Below, piece after piece: positions 54,516-63,973 of a stretch of 64,000 nucleotides of DNA. The position numbers and the translations under genes are program-made. The stretch covers positions 1 to 64,000 of the forward strand of contig JAWKQR010000020.1 of assembly GCA_041390025.1 (NCBI GenBank), read 5' to 3'. Position 1 is the stretch's first letter. The number at the start of each line of letters is the position of its first letter. Under the pieces are notes generated by a model. It was given only the letters and a program-made list of their open reading frames with translations. It had not been told where the DNA came from and did no database searches. This DNA is from JBFFMO01 sp041390025. Its GTDB lineage: Bacteria; Myxococcota_A; Bradymonadia; Bradymonadales; Bradymonadaceae.

Positions 54516-56033
54516 ATGAAGCTCAGCATCGCCACAAAGATCTTCTTCGCCTTCACCGCAGTTATCGCGGTGTTCAGCGTTGTGCTCGTCTTTGGGATTT
54601 ACCGGACGCAGTCGACCTTCGAACAGGTTCGAACCGTCAACGCGACGGTTGTCCCACTGTCCCTGACGCTCTCGGATGTGCAGACCGACCTGAAGAGCTT
54701 TAGCGTGGTCCTCAACGAACGCGACCCTTTGGTCTTGAGGCGTACGCTACAAGTCACGCGCCTCGCACCATCGGTTCCCGACCGTTTTCGGCGCAACATG
54801 GACCTCGCGGTCGAACTCGCGCACCGCACCGACCAAGTTCAGCGGGCCGCTCAGCCCGTCGGCACCCGAGTCGTCGAGCTCAAACGAACGATTGAAGACT
54901 TCGCCGCAGCCTCCCAAGACTTCACGTCCCTCGTGTTGGCGGACTCGGATGAAACCGAGGTCTTTAAACGACAAACCCAGCTGCGTGATCAGGCACGACG
55001 TATGGACAGCGAGCTCAGCTCCCTGCGAATCGCTCTGCGCGAAATCACCGATGAGGCCCTCAACGAGGCCAAAGAGCACCAACGCTCAAGTCTGTACGGC
55101 CTCGGCGCCGCCACAGGCGTTGCCCTCACGATCGCTATCATTCTGCTCGTCGCCGTCTCGCTGACGATGCGACGGCTCACCCAGCTGACCGAGGCCGCAA
55201 AGCGTATTGGAGAAGGCAATTACGCGCCGCTGTCGGACGCTCGCACGACGGCGCACGATGAAATTGGCCTCTTGGTTGAAGAATTCGACCACATGGCCGC
55301 ATCCATCGCCGAGCGGGACCAAGCCCTGCGGGAACAACATGCAAAACTGCTCAAATCCGAGCGGCTCGCCACGGTGGGCCGAATGACGTCGCTCATCACA
55401 CACGAGCTGCGCAACCCGTTGTCGAGCATCAACCTCAACGTCGAGATGCTGCACGACGCCCTCGTGGACACGGACCTCGCGCGCGAGGACCCCGAACTTC
55501 TCGAACAACTCGAGACCATCATCAACGAGGTGGACCGCCTGCGGGACATCACCGAGCAGTACCTCGTCTATGCACGGCTTCCGACACCGAGGCTCGAACA
55601 GCGAAGCGTCGTGGAAGTGATCCACAGCCTTGCGGACTTCCACGCGTGGGAATGGAGTGACGCGGGCGTCGACGTGTCCGTGGAGGCGACCGAGGAGGTC
55701 AACGCCACCATGGACGCCGCCCAGATTCGGCAGGCGTGCCTCAATCTCGTCAAAAATGCGGTGGAGGCATCGCCTGACAACGCCAAAATCGTGATTCGGG
55801 TCCTGCAGGATGAATCCAACGCCATCGTCGAGATTGTCGACGAGGCCGGCGGAATTCCCGGCGAGGTCGCCGAGCACATTTTTGAACCGTTCTACACGAC
55901 CAAACACACGGGCACTGGCCTAGGTCTGGCCATGACCCAGCAGATCCTGGAAGAACACGGAGGACGGGTCGAACTTGAGACCAACGCAACAGGCTCGACG
56001 TTCCGGATTCTATTGCCAAAGAGTATGGCATGA
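54516..56033 (+). CDS. Membrane sensor histidine kinase
   Basis: 505 residues from ATG 54516. Two transmembrane helices (IFFAFTAVIAVFSVVLVFGI and ATGVALTIAIILLVAVSL) enclose a periplasmic helical sensor domain of about 160 residues. A HAMP-like linker (LTQLTEAAKRIGEGNY...EIGLLVEEFDHMA) leads to HisKA, with the phospho-acceptor His at about residue 296 in SLITHELRNPLSSINLNVEML. HATPase_c: LVKNAVEAS (N box), VDEAGGIP (G1), EPFYTTKHTGTGLGLA (F/G2). No response regulator is adjacent, so it works with a distant partner. Its end overlaps the EEP gene by 4 nt. Intact. Confidence 0.92.
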   Translation: MKLSIATKIFFAFTAVIAVFSVVLVFGIYRTQSTFEQVRTVNATVVPLSLTLSDVQTDLKSFSVVLNERDPLVLRRTLQVTRLAPSVPDRFRRNMDLAVELAHRTDQVQRAAQPVGTRVVELKRTIEDFAAASQDFTSLVLADSDETEVFKRQTQLRDQARRMDSELSSLRIALREITDEALNEAKEHQRSSLYGLGAATGVALTIAIILLVAVSLTMRRLTQLTEAAKRIGEGNYAPLSDARTTAHDEIGLLVEEFDHMAASIAERDQALREQHAKLLKSERLATVGRMTSLITHELRNPLSSINLNVEMLHDALVDTDLAREDPELLEQLETIINEVDRLRDITEQYLVYARLPTPRLEQRSVVEVIHSLADFHAWEWSDAGVDVSVEATEEVNATMDAAQIRQACLNLVKNAVEASPDNAKIVIRVLQDESNAIVEIVDEAGGIPGEVAEHIFEPFYTTKHTGTGLGLAMTQQILEEHGGRVELETNATGSTFRILLPKSMA

Positions 56034-56695
56034 AGCTTATGAGCTGGAACATCCGCCTCGGAATTCAACGCGGACTCGCGCCGCTGGCCCAAACGTTGAA
56101 CGCGCAGGCGCCCGACGTCGTCGCCCTTCAAGAGGTGGGACGGCACTGGATCATGGGCCCCGCGGGTGACACCACACGGCAACTCGCGAGTTTCGCGAAC
56201 ATGCCGTACTGGCAGTTCGTCCCGTGTATTCGTACGAGCACGGGTGCCGAGTACGGACACGCCGTTTTGAGTCGGTTTCCGCTGCGCACACCGCGTGTGG
56301 TTAAGCTGCCGCGTGAAATCGACGAACCGCGATGCCTTTTCGTCGCGGAGGTCGACATCCCAGACCACCCGTTTACGCTGTTCACGACGCACCTCTCGCA
56401 TGTCGCGGATCGTCACGCGCAAGCTCGTGTGTTGACCGACGCGGTGTCGGTCCCCGGCCCCAAGATTTTGATGGGTGATCTCAACGAGAGCGCGTCGGCG
56501 TGGCTCGACGACCTGAGACAACACCTCGAAGATCCCGGCTCAGACACGCAGCCAACCTACCCGAGCGACGCGCCGTCTGTTCGGATCGACTACATCTTAG
56601 GGCGCGGGTTTACGTTTGACTCCGCCGAGGTTCTATCGACCGAGGACGCGTCAGACCACCTTCCGGTTGTGGTCACTTCTTCTTGGCCTTCATGA
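56030..56695 (+). CDS. Endonuclease/exonuclease/phosphatase-family hydrolase
   Basis: 221 residues. Classical EEP fold: MSWNIRLGIQ at the start, DVVALQEVG with the metal-binding Glu near residue 30, TTHLSHVAD with catalytic His near 124, ILMGDLNES (GDxN) near 145, IDYILGRGF and ASDHLPVVVT (SDH) near the end. Mg-dependent phosphodiesterase, sugar/lipid or nucleic-acid substrate unknown. No signal peptide. Coupled to the histidine kinase by ATGA overlap; its 3' end overlaps the convergent FHA gene by 23 nt. Confidence 0.88.
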   Translation: MKLMSWNIRLGIQRGLAPLAQTLNAQAPDVVALQEVGRHWIMGPAGDTTRQLASFANMPYWQFVPCIRTSTGAEYGHAVLSRFPLRTPRVVKLPREIDEPRCLFVAEVDIPDHPFTLFTTHLSHVADRHAQARVLTDAVSVPGPKILMGDLNESASAWLDDLRQHLEDPGSDTQPTYPSDAPSVRIDYILGRGFTFDSAEVLSTEDASDHLPVVVTSSWPS

Positions 56696-59273
56696 GGTCG
56701 TCCTCAAGCTTGTCCCGCTCAAGAATGATGGCCGCCAACGTCGTCTCGGCTTCCTCAAGCTTCTTCTGCAGTTCGGCCGCTTTCTGCGCTCCAGCAGCCG
56801 CCTCCGACGCCGAAGCCAGTTGATCCTCGAGCTCTGCGATACGGGACATCGACGTTTCGACCGCCCCCCGCAATTCCTCGAGCTCGGCCAGGTTGGCCGC
56901 GAGCGCTTCAAGCTGAGGTTCGAGCTCCTCGACACGAGACTTCAACGTGTCGCGCTCCTCACGCAACGCATGAAGGGCCTCGGATGCCTCCGCGCCAGAT
57001 GCGGCGTTCGCGAGTGCGACGTCAAGTTCGGCGGCGAGCGCGACGGCGCGCTCTTCAAGCGCCGATTTCTCTTCTACGAACTTGCCCAAGTCCCGCGTCA
57101 ATCCAGCGTTGTCCTGCTCAAGATCCGCAACTTGTTCACGTGCTGCCTTCAGCGACGCCTCAAGCTCGGCGACATGCTCAGGCGAGGGGCTCTCACCCAC
57201 GCGTTTCTCAAGCGTTGAAACCTTGTCCTGCAACGCGTTGTTCTCTTTGACGAGATTGCGAAGATCACCTGAAAGCTCGTCGAAGATCTGCTTTTTGCGT
57301 TTTGTCTCTTTGTCTGCCGACTTAACCTTCTTGCGCAGGTCTTCGAGCTCATCGGTCATGCGACGACGTTCGACCTGCAGGTAGTCGGTCTCACGGGCAA
57401 ACGCCACGCGTTCTTCTTTGAGTTCGTCGCGCTCGCGCTTGATCGCATCAAACTCGCTACCGATCTTCGAGTAGCGCTCGTTGATGGCGTCCACGAGCTT
57501 CGCCCCTTCCGAGACTTTCTGCTCGAGTTCAGCCTTGACCTCGCGCAGGCTGTCGCGCTCCGTCGTCAGAGTGTCGCGCTCTGCCTCGACCGCGGCCAAG
57601 CGACTTCGAAGGTCAACCACTTCATCCGCGACAGGTCGTTGTTCCAGCTCGGCCTCGACGAGTTCCAGGCGCTGCGCTTGGGCCTCGACGTCCGCGAGCG
57701 CCTCTTCGAGCGCGACCCGTAGCTCGTCAGCTTGCGCCTCGCGCTCCGAGAGGTTCAGGTTCAGCGAGTCGATCAGGTCCGTGTAGCTGGCGATCTTCTC
57801 GTCGCGATCCGCGACCTCTTGGTCGAGCTGTTCGATCTCAGTGACCGCGCCGTTGAGCCGCTCGTTCAGCGTGCCTACTTCGTCGCGAAGTCGCTGCATC
57901 TCCGCCTGAAACTCGGCCAGATTCTCGTTGGCGCTGCTCAACTGCTCGCCGAGTTCCGCGCTTTGCTGATGCGCGAAGTCTCGATCCGAGGCCGCCGCGC
58001 GGAGCTCATCGACCTGAGCTTGCAGCGCGTCAATGCGCTCGTCCTTTTGCGCCGACAACGCCTGAAGGTTGTTGCGATCCGCCTCAAGATCGGCCATCGC
58101 GGCTTGAAGGTCGGAAATTTGCTCGCGTGCCTCCCCAATGGCCTGTGCACTGGGGGCCTCGTCGAGCGCCTTCTTCGTGTCGTTGAGCTGGCGCATCAAA
58201 TTTCGACGTTCATCCGAGAGGCGATCGCGCTCTTTGCGCAGACGCTCAATCTGCAGCTGACTTGCCGCCCCGGCATCCCCAGCACGGTTTTGCAGCATGT
58301 CCGAGAGTTCGTCGCGTTCACGACGCAGCTCATCAATCTGGCGCTGAAGATCAACGACGTCTCCCGAGCCGGCCGCAGCTGCACGAAGCGCCATGAAGTT
58401 TTCGACGCTCTGTTCGACGGTCGAGTCGAAATTCTCCTCGGAATCGCTGCGCACGAAGTTCGCAAGCCCGCTGGCGATCTCGCCCGGTGCGGCGTTGCGT
58501 GTGTCGAGGTCTTCTTCGCCGATCGAAGGCGCTGCCCCAAGGTCATCCCCAAAGGCTGAGCTGGACGCCAAACCAAAGACGTCGGCCTCATTGGAGGTTC
58601 CATCGGAATCGAGGTCGCTCAAGTCCGGTTCGAGCTCGATGGGCTCGTCTTCGCCCCATTCCTGCGGCGGCGGCGCGGGGAACGCAGAATTTTGGAAGCC
58701 GTCATTGAACGACGGCGGGTCGAAGGTGGGCGCCGAATTCGAAAATCCGTAGCTCTCGGGCCCATAACCCGATGGTTGTCCGAAAGCGGGCTCTTCGCTG
58801 ACAGGGTCAAGATCGAACATCCCGTCGTGAGACTGCACGGGCCCGCCAAACGCCTCTGGCGTGGGAGGCGGCTCGGGAGGACCTGCGTTAAACCCGCCCA
58901 AATTGGTCTGTTTGTGTCCACCTGCCTGCAGCACGGAATCGATGACGTCAGGGCTCACTTCAGCCGTGGCCGAGTCGCTCTCGTCCATAAACAACAGCGG
59001 AAACTCGCCGATGCGAAGGCGGTCTTCGTTGACAAGAACCTGGCTTCGAACCCGGTGACCGTTGACGTAAGACCCATTCGAACTGTCGAGGTCGTAGAGG
59101 GTGACCTCGTTGTTCTCCCACACAATTTTCGCGTGTCTGCGAGAGATCGAGGGGTTGTTCACGCGCAGCGTGTTTCCGGGATTTCGACCAACGGTGACCT
59201 CGGGTTGGGTATCCCCAATCGTCAGCGATACTTCTTGGTCAGTTTCTGGATCGTTGAATATCAACTTCGGCAC
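56673..59273 (-). CDS. FHA-domain protein with a very long coiled coil
   Basis: 866 residues from GTG 59273; residues further upstream cross the promoter. FHA domain residues 1-90: VTVGRNPGNTLRVNNPSISRRHAKIVW with the phospho-Thr-binding Arg/Ser and SSNGSYVNGHRV. Residues 100-300 are acidic, Pro/Phe-rich and disordered. From about 310 to the end there is a continuous heptad-rich coiled coil (QLQIERLRKERDRLSDERRNL and many alike) of about 550 residues, ending EDDLMKAKKK. Intact. Typical of myxobacterial-type scaffold proteins that gather Thr-phosphorylated partners; the kinases at 13.5-19.5 kb are candidates. Divergent from the ATPase-HTH gene. Confidence 0.85.
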   Translation of the reverse strand: MPKLIFNDPETDQEVSLTIGDTQPEVTVGRNPGNTLRVNNPSISRRHAKIVWENNEVTLYDLDSSNGSYVNGHRVRSQVLVNEDRLRIGEFPLLFMDESDSATAEVSPDVIDSVLQAGGHKQTNLGGFNAGPPEPPPTPEAFGGPVQSHDGMFDLDPVSEEPAFGQPSGYGPESYGFSNSAPTFDPPSFNDGFQNSAFPAPPPQEWGEDEPIELEPDLSDLDSDGTSNEADVFGLASSSAFGDDLGAAPSIGEEDLDTRNAAPGEIASGLANFVRSDSEENFDSTVEQSVENFMALRAAAAGSGDVVDLQRQIDELRRERDELSDMLQNRAGDAGAASQLQIERLRKERDRLSDERRNLMRQLNDTKKALDEAPSAQAIGEAREQISDLQAAMADLEADRNNLQALSAQKDERIDALQAQVDELRAAASDRDFAHQQSAELGEQLSSANENLAEFQAEMQRLRDEVGTLNERLNGAVTEIEQLDQEVADRDEKIASYTDLIDSLNLNLSEREAQADELRVALEEALADVEAQAQRLELVEAELEQRPVADEVVDLRSRLAAVEAERDTLTTERDSLREVKAELEQKVSEGAKLVDAINERYSKIGSEFDAIKRERDELKEERVAFARETDYLQVERRRMTDELEDLRKKVKSADKETKRKKQIFDELSGDLRNLVKENNALQDKVSTLEKRVGESPSPEHVAELEASLKAAREQVADLEQDNAGLTRDLGKFVEEKSALEERAVALAAELDVALANAASGAEASEALHALREERDTLKSRVEELEPQLEALAANLAELEELRGAVETSMSRIAELEDQLASASEAAAGAQKAAELQKKLEEAETTLAAIILERDKLEDDLMKAKKK

Positions 59274-59339
59274 AGCGAAACCCTTGAGGCGAAGGAGTTG
59301 GCGCAAGCTGCTTGTGTTCACTAGGGATTGCGTCCACCT

Positions 59340-59368
59340 TTCATATCGCGCAGGCACACGCTTGCCAA
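59340..59368 (-). promoter_or_regulatory. Promoter of the FHA/coiled-coil gene
   Basis: Minus strand TTGGCA (59368-59363), 17-nt spacer, TATGAA (59345-59340). Start near 59333, 60 nt before GTG 59273. The -35 shares bases with a divergent plus-strand -35. Confidence 0.5.
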
Positions 59369-59390
59369 GTTTAGAACAAGGTCCGATCAT
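59362..59390 (+). promoter_or_regulatory. Possible divergent promoter of the ATPase-HTH gene
   Basis: Plus strand TTGCCA (59362-59367), 17-nt spacer, GATCAT (59385-59390). The two -35 hexamers overlap in the palindrome CTTGGCAAG, so the two genes could be controlled together. Confidence 0.35.
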
Positions 59391-59422
59391 TCGCCCGCTT
59401 CATTTATCAGGATAGGTTGTCT

Positions 59423-60952
59423 GTGAATCAACTCGGAGCCCCCCACCAAGAAGGTCGGCCTCGCGTCGTCGCTTTTGGCGGCGCCAAGGGCGGCGCCGGC
59501 CGCAGCACTCTGTGCGCCGAAATCGCGCGTTCTTTGGCCCGTCACGGGCAGCGGGTGTTGTGTGTCGACGGCTCATGGGAGTGCGCGACGCTCAACACAT
59601 TGCTGCATGCCGAAGAGAGCCGCTTTGAGTTTTCCGAATCGCTGATGCCGCTGGGCCTCGAAGGTTCGCATATCGCGGACTACATTCAAGCCACGGGTTA
59701 TCGCAACGTTTGGCATGCCGCCTTGGCGTCCGGGCGAGATCAGCCGTACCTTCGCCCAAGGCTGGCAGGCGACATTCTCTTGGCGCAGTGTCACGAGCTG
59801 GATTTTGATTGGGTGTTCTTTGACTTGCCTCCGAGCGTCGATCCCTTTCCTGTGACCGTGTTTGCGCTGTGCGATGTGCCTTTGCTGATCTGCACACCGG
59901 AACCCGCCTCGATTCGACTGACGACGCAGTTCATGCGCGCCGCCATCTACCAGGCGATTGGATTTCACCCGGACGCCCGGGACCACGCCAACGAGCTCCT
60001 CGAAACCCTATACCAGCAGCCGCTGATGATGAACCGCGACAGCTTGTTGCGTGCGGCGCCAAGCCCTGACTGTCGACGCATCATCGGTGACACGCTCGAT
60101 CGCTTCGAGGCTTACCTTGTCGTTAACATGGTGCGCGAAGGCGCCGAACGAGACCTCGGCGCCGTGCTTTGCCATGCGCTGCATCAGGCGCTCGGCGTGT
60201 TCCCCCGGTTTGTCGGTTCGGTTGATTTCGAGGATCGCCGTTGGTTCTACAACCGGCGCACGGCCGGCGGTGGAAACTCGGTGCGCGGCGAAGAAGCGTT
60301 GTCCAACGACATCGAGACGCTGGCGCGCCATCTGGGCGACCTCCGCGTCATCGACGCCAAATACCCAAGGCCCGTCCCTCGGCAACCCGATGCCCATCCC
60401 GCACGCAAGATCGGCCTGAGCGCCGAGACGGGCCGCAATGAGATACGGCAAACCTGTCGACGTCTGTGGGAAGGCTACCGCCGCGAGAACGCGATCTCGT
60501 TGGTGTTTGTTGACCCCGAGCGACGCCTTCAAATCGCGGACCAGCTTGAGAACACGTACCGGAAAGTACTGACCCTGACGTCGGATGCCCACGAGGCGCC
60601 GCCAACACCACCCGCCCCGGCGCCCGACCCGCCCCGCGCCGAGCGCATTCCTGAACGTTCGATTGCCAAGACCGAACCGCCGAGCACGACGCCACCAAAA
60701 CCAAAGTCGTCGTTGAGCAACCCGGGAAAGACGATAGAAACCCTGAGAAAACAACGCCAGATGAGCCTGCAAGACCTCAGTCTGCGCACGCATATCGGCA
60801 TCAAGTACCTGTCGGCCATCGAGGACGGCGACGTCGAGATCCTGCCCCGGCCGGTGTATCTTCGCGGCTATCTGCGCGAGATTGCCCGCGTGTTCGACGT
60901 GGAGTCCGAGCAGTTGATCGAGGAGTATTTTCGCTTCCTGAGCGAATCGTGA
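59423..60952 (+). CDS. MinD/ParA-like ATPase fused to a RodZ-type HTH (HTH_25)
   Basis: About 509 residues. GTG 59423 has AGGATAGG at good spacing; TTG 59417 is the alternative. N-terminal half resembles MinD/ParA: VVAFGGAKGGAGRSTLCAEIARSL, VLCVDGSWECATLNTLL, WVFFDLPPSVDPFPV, ICTPEPASIRLT. The deviant Walker A keeps the first signature lysine (AKGG) but has Arg in place of the second (GAGRS rather than GxGKS/T), so nucleotide use is doubtful. After a Pro-rich linker (residues about 390-435) comes KTIETLRKQRQMSLQDLSLRTHIGIKYLSAIEDGD, a RodZ/cro-type helix-turn-helix, with PRPVYLRGYLREIARVF. No transmembrane helix. The fusion suggests positioning or chromosome-linked regulation. Confidence 0.75.
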   Translation: MNQLGAPHQEGRPRVVAFGGAKGGAGRSTLCAEIARSLARHGQRVLCVDGSWECATLNTLLHAEESRFEFSESLMPLGLEGSHIADYIQATGYRNVWHAALASGRDQPYLRPRLAGDILLAQCHELDFDWVFFDLPPSVDPFPVTVFALCDVPLLICTPEPASIRLTTQFMRAAIYQAIGFHPDARDHANELLETLYQQPLMMNRDSLLRAAPSPDCRRIIGDTLDRFEAYLVVNMVREGAERDLGAVLCHALHQALGVFPRFVGSVDFEDRRWFYNRRTAGGGNSVRGEEALSNDIETLARHLGDLRVIDAKYPRPVPRQPDAHPARKIGLSAETGRNEIRQTCRRLWEGYRRENAISLVFVDPERRLQIADQLENTYRKVLTLTSDAHEAPPTPPAPAPDPPRAERIPERSIAKTEPPSTTPPKPKSSLSNPGKTIETLRKQRQMSLQDLSLRTHIGIKYLSAIEDGDVEILPRPVYLRGYLREIARVFDVESEQLIEEYFRFLSES

Positions 60953-61016
60953 TAGTGTACTTTTCTAGGTGAAAACACCCCCCTCGAACCTAAATCACTC
61001 GCGAAACGAGGATCCG

Positions 61017-61289
61017 ATGAGCAAGATCTCCGACGAACGCAAAGCGGCACAACGTGCTCGTGTTATTGCATCGGACATGACGATTTACCCCGACATTCAA
61101 AAGCGCATCGAGACGGGCATCCGAAACGACACGCTGTTTGATGAGCTCGAGGGCATCATGAACGAAGCGCGTTCGCACTTCTCGACCTACGTCAGCGACG
61201 AGATCTTGAACGAGACGAACGTCCTTGAGCGCGCTTTCATCGACATCGTGTTTGCCAACACGGGTCACATCGAAAGCCCTATCTGGTAA
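61017..61289 (+). CDS. 90-aa uncharacterised protein
   Basis: From ATG 61017, which has GAGG six bases upstream. Small, soluble, mostly helical and charged (MSKISDERKAAQRARVIASD, then YPDIQKRIETGIRNDTLFDEL and NEARSHFSTYVSDEILNETN). It reads intact. Lies 64 nt after the ATPase-HTH gene and runs into the RluA-like gene, so it may be co-transcribed with both. No family recognised. Confidence 0.55.
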   Translation: MSKISDERKAAQRARVIASDMTIYPDIQKRIETGIRNDTLFDELEGIMNEARSHFSTYVSDEILNETNVLERAFIDIVFANTGHIESPIW

Positions 61290-62245
61290 TCACCACGCCA
61301 CGTACTCAGCCCATCACATTCGAATTTTTCGCCGACGCCGATGACATCGGGAGCCGGCTCGATGTGTTTCTTGCCGACCAAGAGGACCCACCGCTCTCGC
61401 GCAGCCAGGTGCGACGCTGCATCGATGGGGGCGAAGTTTTGGTCAACGGCAACCAGACCAAGGCGGGCTACGCACTTCGCGCCGGCGATGAGATTCAATG
61501 GGTTTGGCAACCCCCCGTCGAGATCGATGTTGTCGCAGAGGACATCCCGCTCGAGATCCTCTTTGAAGACGCGCACGTGGCGATCGTGAACAAACCCGCG
61601 GGGATGGTGGTGCATCCGGCTCCGGGACACCATTCGGGCACCTTGGTCAATGCCATCATGCACCACTTCGACGAGCTTCCGGTCATTGGAAATGCACTTC
61701 GCCCCGGCATCGTGCACCGCCTCGACAAAGACACGTCTGGGGCATTGGCCGTCACCAAGTCGGACGCTGGGCACCACCATCTTGCCGCACTCTTCAAATC
61801 CCACACGATTGACCGGGCCTACCACGCGCTCGCATTTGGTCCGGGTTTGGGCGACACGGGAACCTTCTCGACCCGACACGGACGCGACCCAAACCACCGC
61901 AAACGCTACACGTCACGGGTGACCGAGGGCAGGCACGCCGTGACGCACTACCGGGTCTTGGAACGGTTTCGTGACGGCGTCTGCCTCGTGGAATGCAACC
62001 TAGAAACCGGCAGAACGCATCAGATTCGGATGCACCTCTCTGAGGCAAATGCACCAATTCTGGCCGACCCCATCTACGGCGGAAAGGCGGCCAACGAAGC
62101 GAAAGTCATCGCACGGCTCGCCCTCCATGCCCGCACCTTGGGATTTGTTGGTGTCGACGGGACAAAAGTTTTCTGTCAAGCGCCCTATCCCGTAGACTTT
62201 GCTGAGGCGCTCGAGAACCTTCGAGCCGGCAAGAGTTGGCGATGA
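61289..62245 (+). CDS. RluA-family RNA pseudouridine synthase (RluD-like)
   Basis: S4-like N-terminal part (GSRLDVFLADQ, SRSQVRRCIDGGEVLVNG) followed by the catalytic domain with GIVHRLDKDTSGALAV, whose Asp is the nucleophile, and ETGRTHQIRMHLSEANAPILADPIYGG. Isomerises uridines in 23S rRNA or tRNA. The S4 sequence begins near 61325, upstream of the first GTG (61364), and the frame stays open to ATC 61289 with no ATG/GTG/TTG, so the true start is uncertain and may hide a base error. About 318 residues as drawn. ATGA overlap with the ABC1 gene. Confidence 0.88.
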   Translation: MTTPRTQPITFEFFADADDIGSRLDVFLADQEDPPLSRSQVRRCIDGGEVLVNGNQTKAGYALRAGDEIQWVWQPPVEIDVVAEDIPLEILFEDAHVAIVNKPAGMVVHPAPGHHSGTLVNAIMHHFDELPVIGNALRPGIVHRLDKDTSGALAVTKSDAGHHHLAALFKSHTIDRAYHALAFGPGLGDTGTFSTRHGRDPNHRKRYTSRVTEGRHAVTHYRVLERFRDGVCLVECNLETGRTHQIRMHLSEANAPILADPIYGGKAANEAKVIARLALHARTLGFVGVDGTKVFCQAPYPVDFAEALENLRAGKSWR

Positions 62246-63973
62246 CGACAACGCGCGACAAACAGGGGGTCATCAAATCGACGATCCACGACATCAAGCG
62301 CACGCGCGAGATTGCGGTCACACTCAGCCGCCATGGGTTTCATGGCGTCCTCACCGCAATCGGCCTCGAAGCGTGGCTCGCGGGAACCTCCCAGCCGGCC
62401 GCTCAAGCGCCCACGGACCTTAAGAATCTTGCGGTACAAGCACGCCAAGCGCTTGAGGAGCTCGGACCAACGTTCATCAAGCTCGGGCAGATATTGTCCA
62501 CCCGTCCGGACCTACTCCCGCCGGTGTTCATCCATGAGTTCCAGAAACTCCAAGACCGCGCGCCCACCGTCTCGGCCGACGATGTCATCGCCCAGATCGA
62601 AGGGGCGCTGGGGAAGGCAGTGATAGACCTCTACGCAACGTTCGATGCCGAGCCCATTGCGACGGCGAGCATGGCGCAGGTCCATCGCGCGACACTTCAC
62701 GACGGACGCGAGGTCGTCGTCAAAGTCCAACGGCCTGAAATTGGGCCGCAAATCCGAAGCGATCTTGCGATCCTGCACTACATGGCGCGGCTTGGCGAGG
62801 CGACTGTCGATGAGATCGGCCTCTACAACCCAGTTGGGATCGTCAAAGAGTTTGAAAAGGCCATCACCGAAGGCTGAACTTCCTGCACGAAGCGGCGAAC
62901 AACGAACGTGCCAGACAGAACGCCATCGATAACCGCGAGTTCATCATCCCCGAGTCATCGGCGATCTGACAGCCAGCACAGTCATCACGCAGACCTACGT
63001 CGAGGGGGACAAAATCTCGACCATCGAGGTTGGTTCGGAACGCGCGCAGAAGCTATGCACCATCGCGATGGAGGCCGCGTTCCAGCAGATCTTCGTGGAC
63101 GGATTTTTCCACGGTGACCCGCATCCGGGGAACATGCTCGTGACCAGGGACGATCGGGTCGCGTTTCTCGACTGGGGATTGGTCGGTCACCTCTCGCGAG
63201 GGCAGCAAGACGAGCTCGTCGACCTCATCGTCTCCATCATCACCAATGACGTCGACGGCATCACGCGAACGGTCTTACGCATGGGTCGGCCCGATGGACG
63301 GGTCAATTTGCGCATGTTACGCGCCGACGTGCAGCGACTGCGTGACGCCCATCTGACTCAGGAGCTCGACAAGCTCAACCTGGCGGCGATGATGGAAGAG
63401 ATCATGGAGGTTGCCCACCGTCACAGAATCCGCGTCAATCCCGAGTACGCGCTGCTGACCAAGGCCACGGCGACCGTGGAGGGCATTCTGCGCTCGGTCT
63501 ACCCCAACCTAGACATCATCGGCACGCTGCGACCCTACGCCGAGCGGCTCATTCAGGAGCGTTTTGGGTCGGACCGCATGCTCAAAGCAGCCATGGTATC
63601 GCTGTTGCGGGTCAACCACCTGCTGCGTGATGTCCCGATGCAGATCGACCAGATGCTCATGGACGTCGAGGCCGGTGAGCTTCGGGTCCAAGTCGGCCAC
63701 CCTGCCCTGGATCAACACGTTGCGGCGATCACGATTCTAGGGAGCCGCGTGTTCATGGGGTTCATCGCAGGATCGCTCATCGTGGGTGGCAGCGTATTGC
63801 TGGCTTACGCGGATTGGCGGTTTGACGGTGTGCCGGTTCTCCCAATCATCGCCGGGCTCTTCTTCGTGCTTGCCGCCTTGACGTCGTTCGCGGCGCTGTC
63901 GTGGCACTTCGTGATCGGGGGGATCCGAAAACTCCGTGTCACGCCGTGGCTCCGTTTGTTGCGTCGCCGCTAG
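62242..63973 (+). CDS. ABC1/UbiB-family atypical kinase, one frameshift
   Basis: From ATG 62242, overlapping the pseudouridine synthase stop. ALEELGPTFIKLGQILSTRPDLLP carries the KxGQ signature, ASMAQVHRATLHDGREVVVKVQRP the Ala-rich loop and lysine. A shift near 62875 is followed by NFLHEAANNERARQNA, VIGDLTASTVITQTYVEG, FFHGDPHPGNMLV (HxDPHPGN) and AFLDWGLVGHLS, where the usual DFG is DWG. The C-terminus adds two or three hydrophobic helices (VFMGFIAGSLIVGGSVLLAY, VLPIIAGLFFVLAALTSFAAL). UbiB proteins act in ubiquinone synthesis or lipid transport. About 575 residues. The last 27 bases of the window are non-coding. Confidence 0.88.

Noticed and set aside
57000..58350. Internal DNA repeat in the coiled-coil gene
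   Set aside because: Repetition reflects heptads rich in Glu, Arg and Leu; no exact DNA unit recurs.
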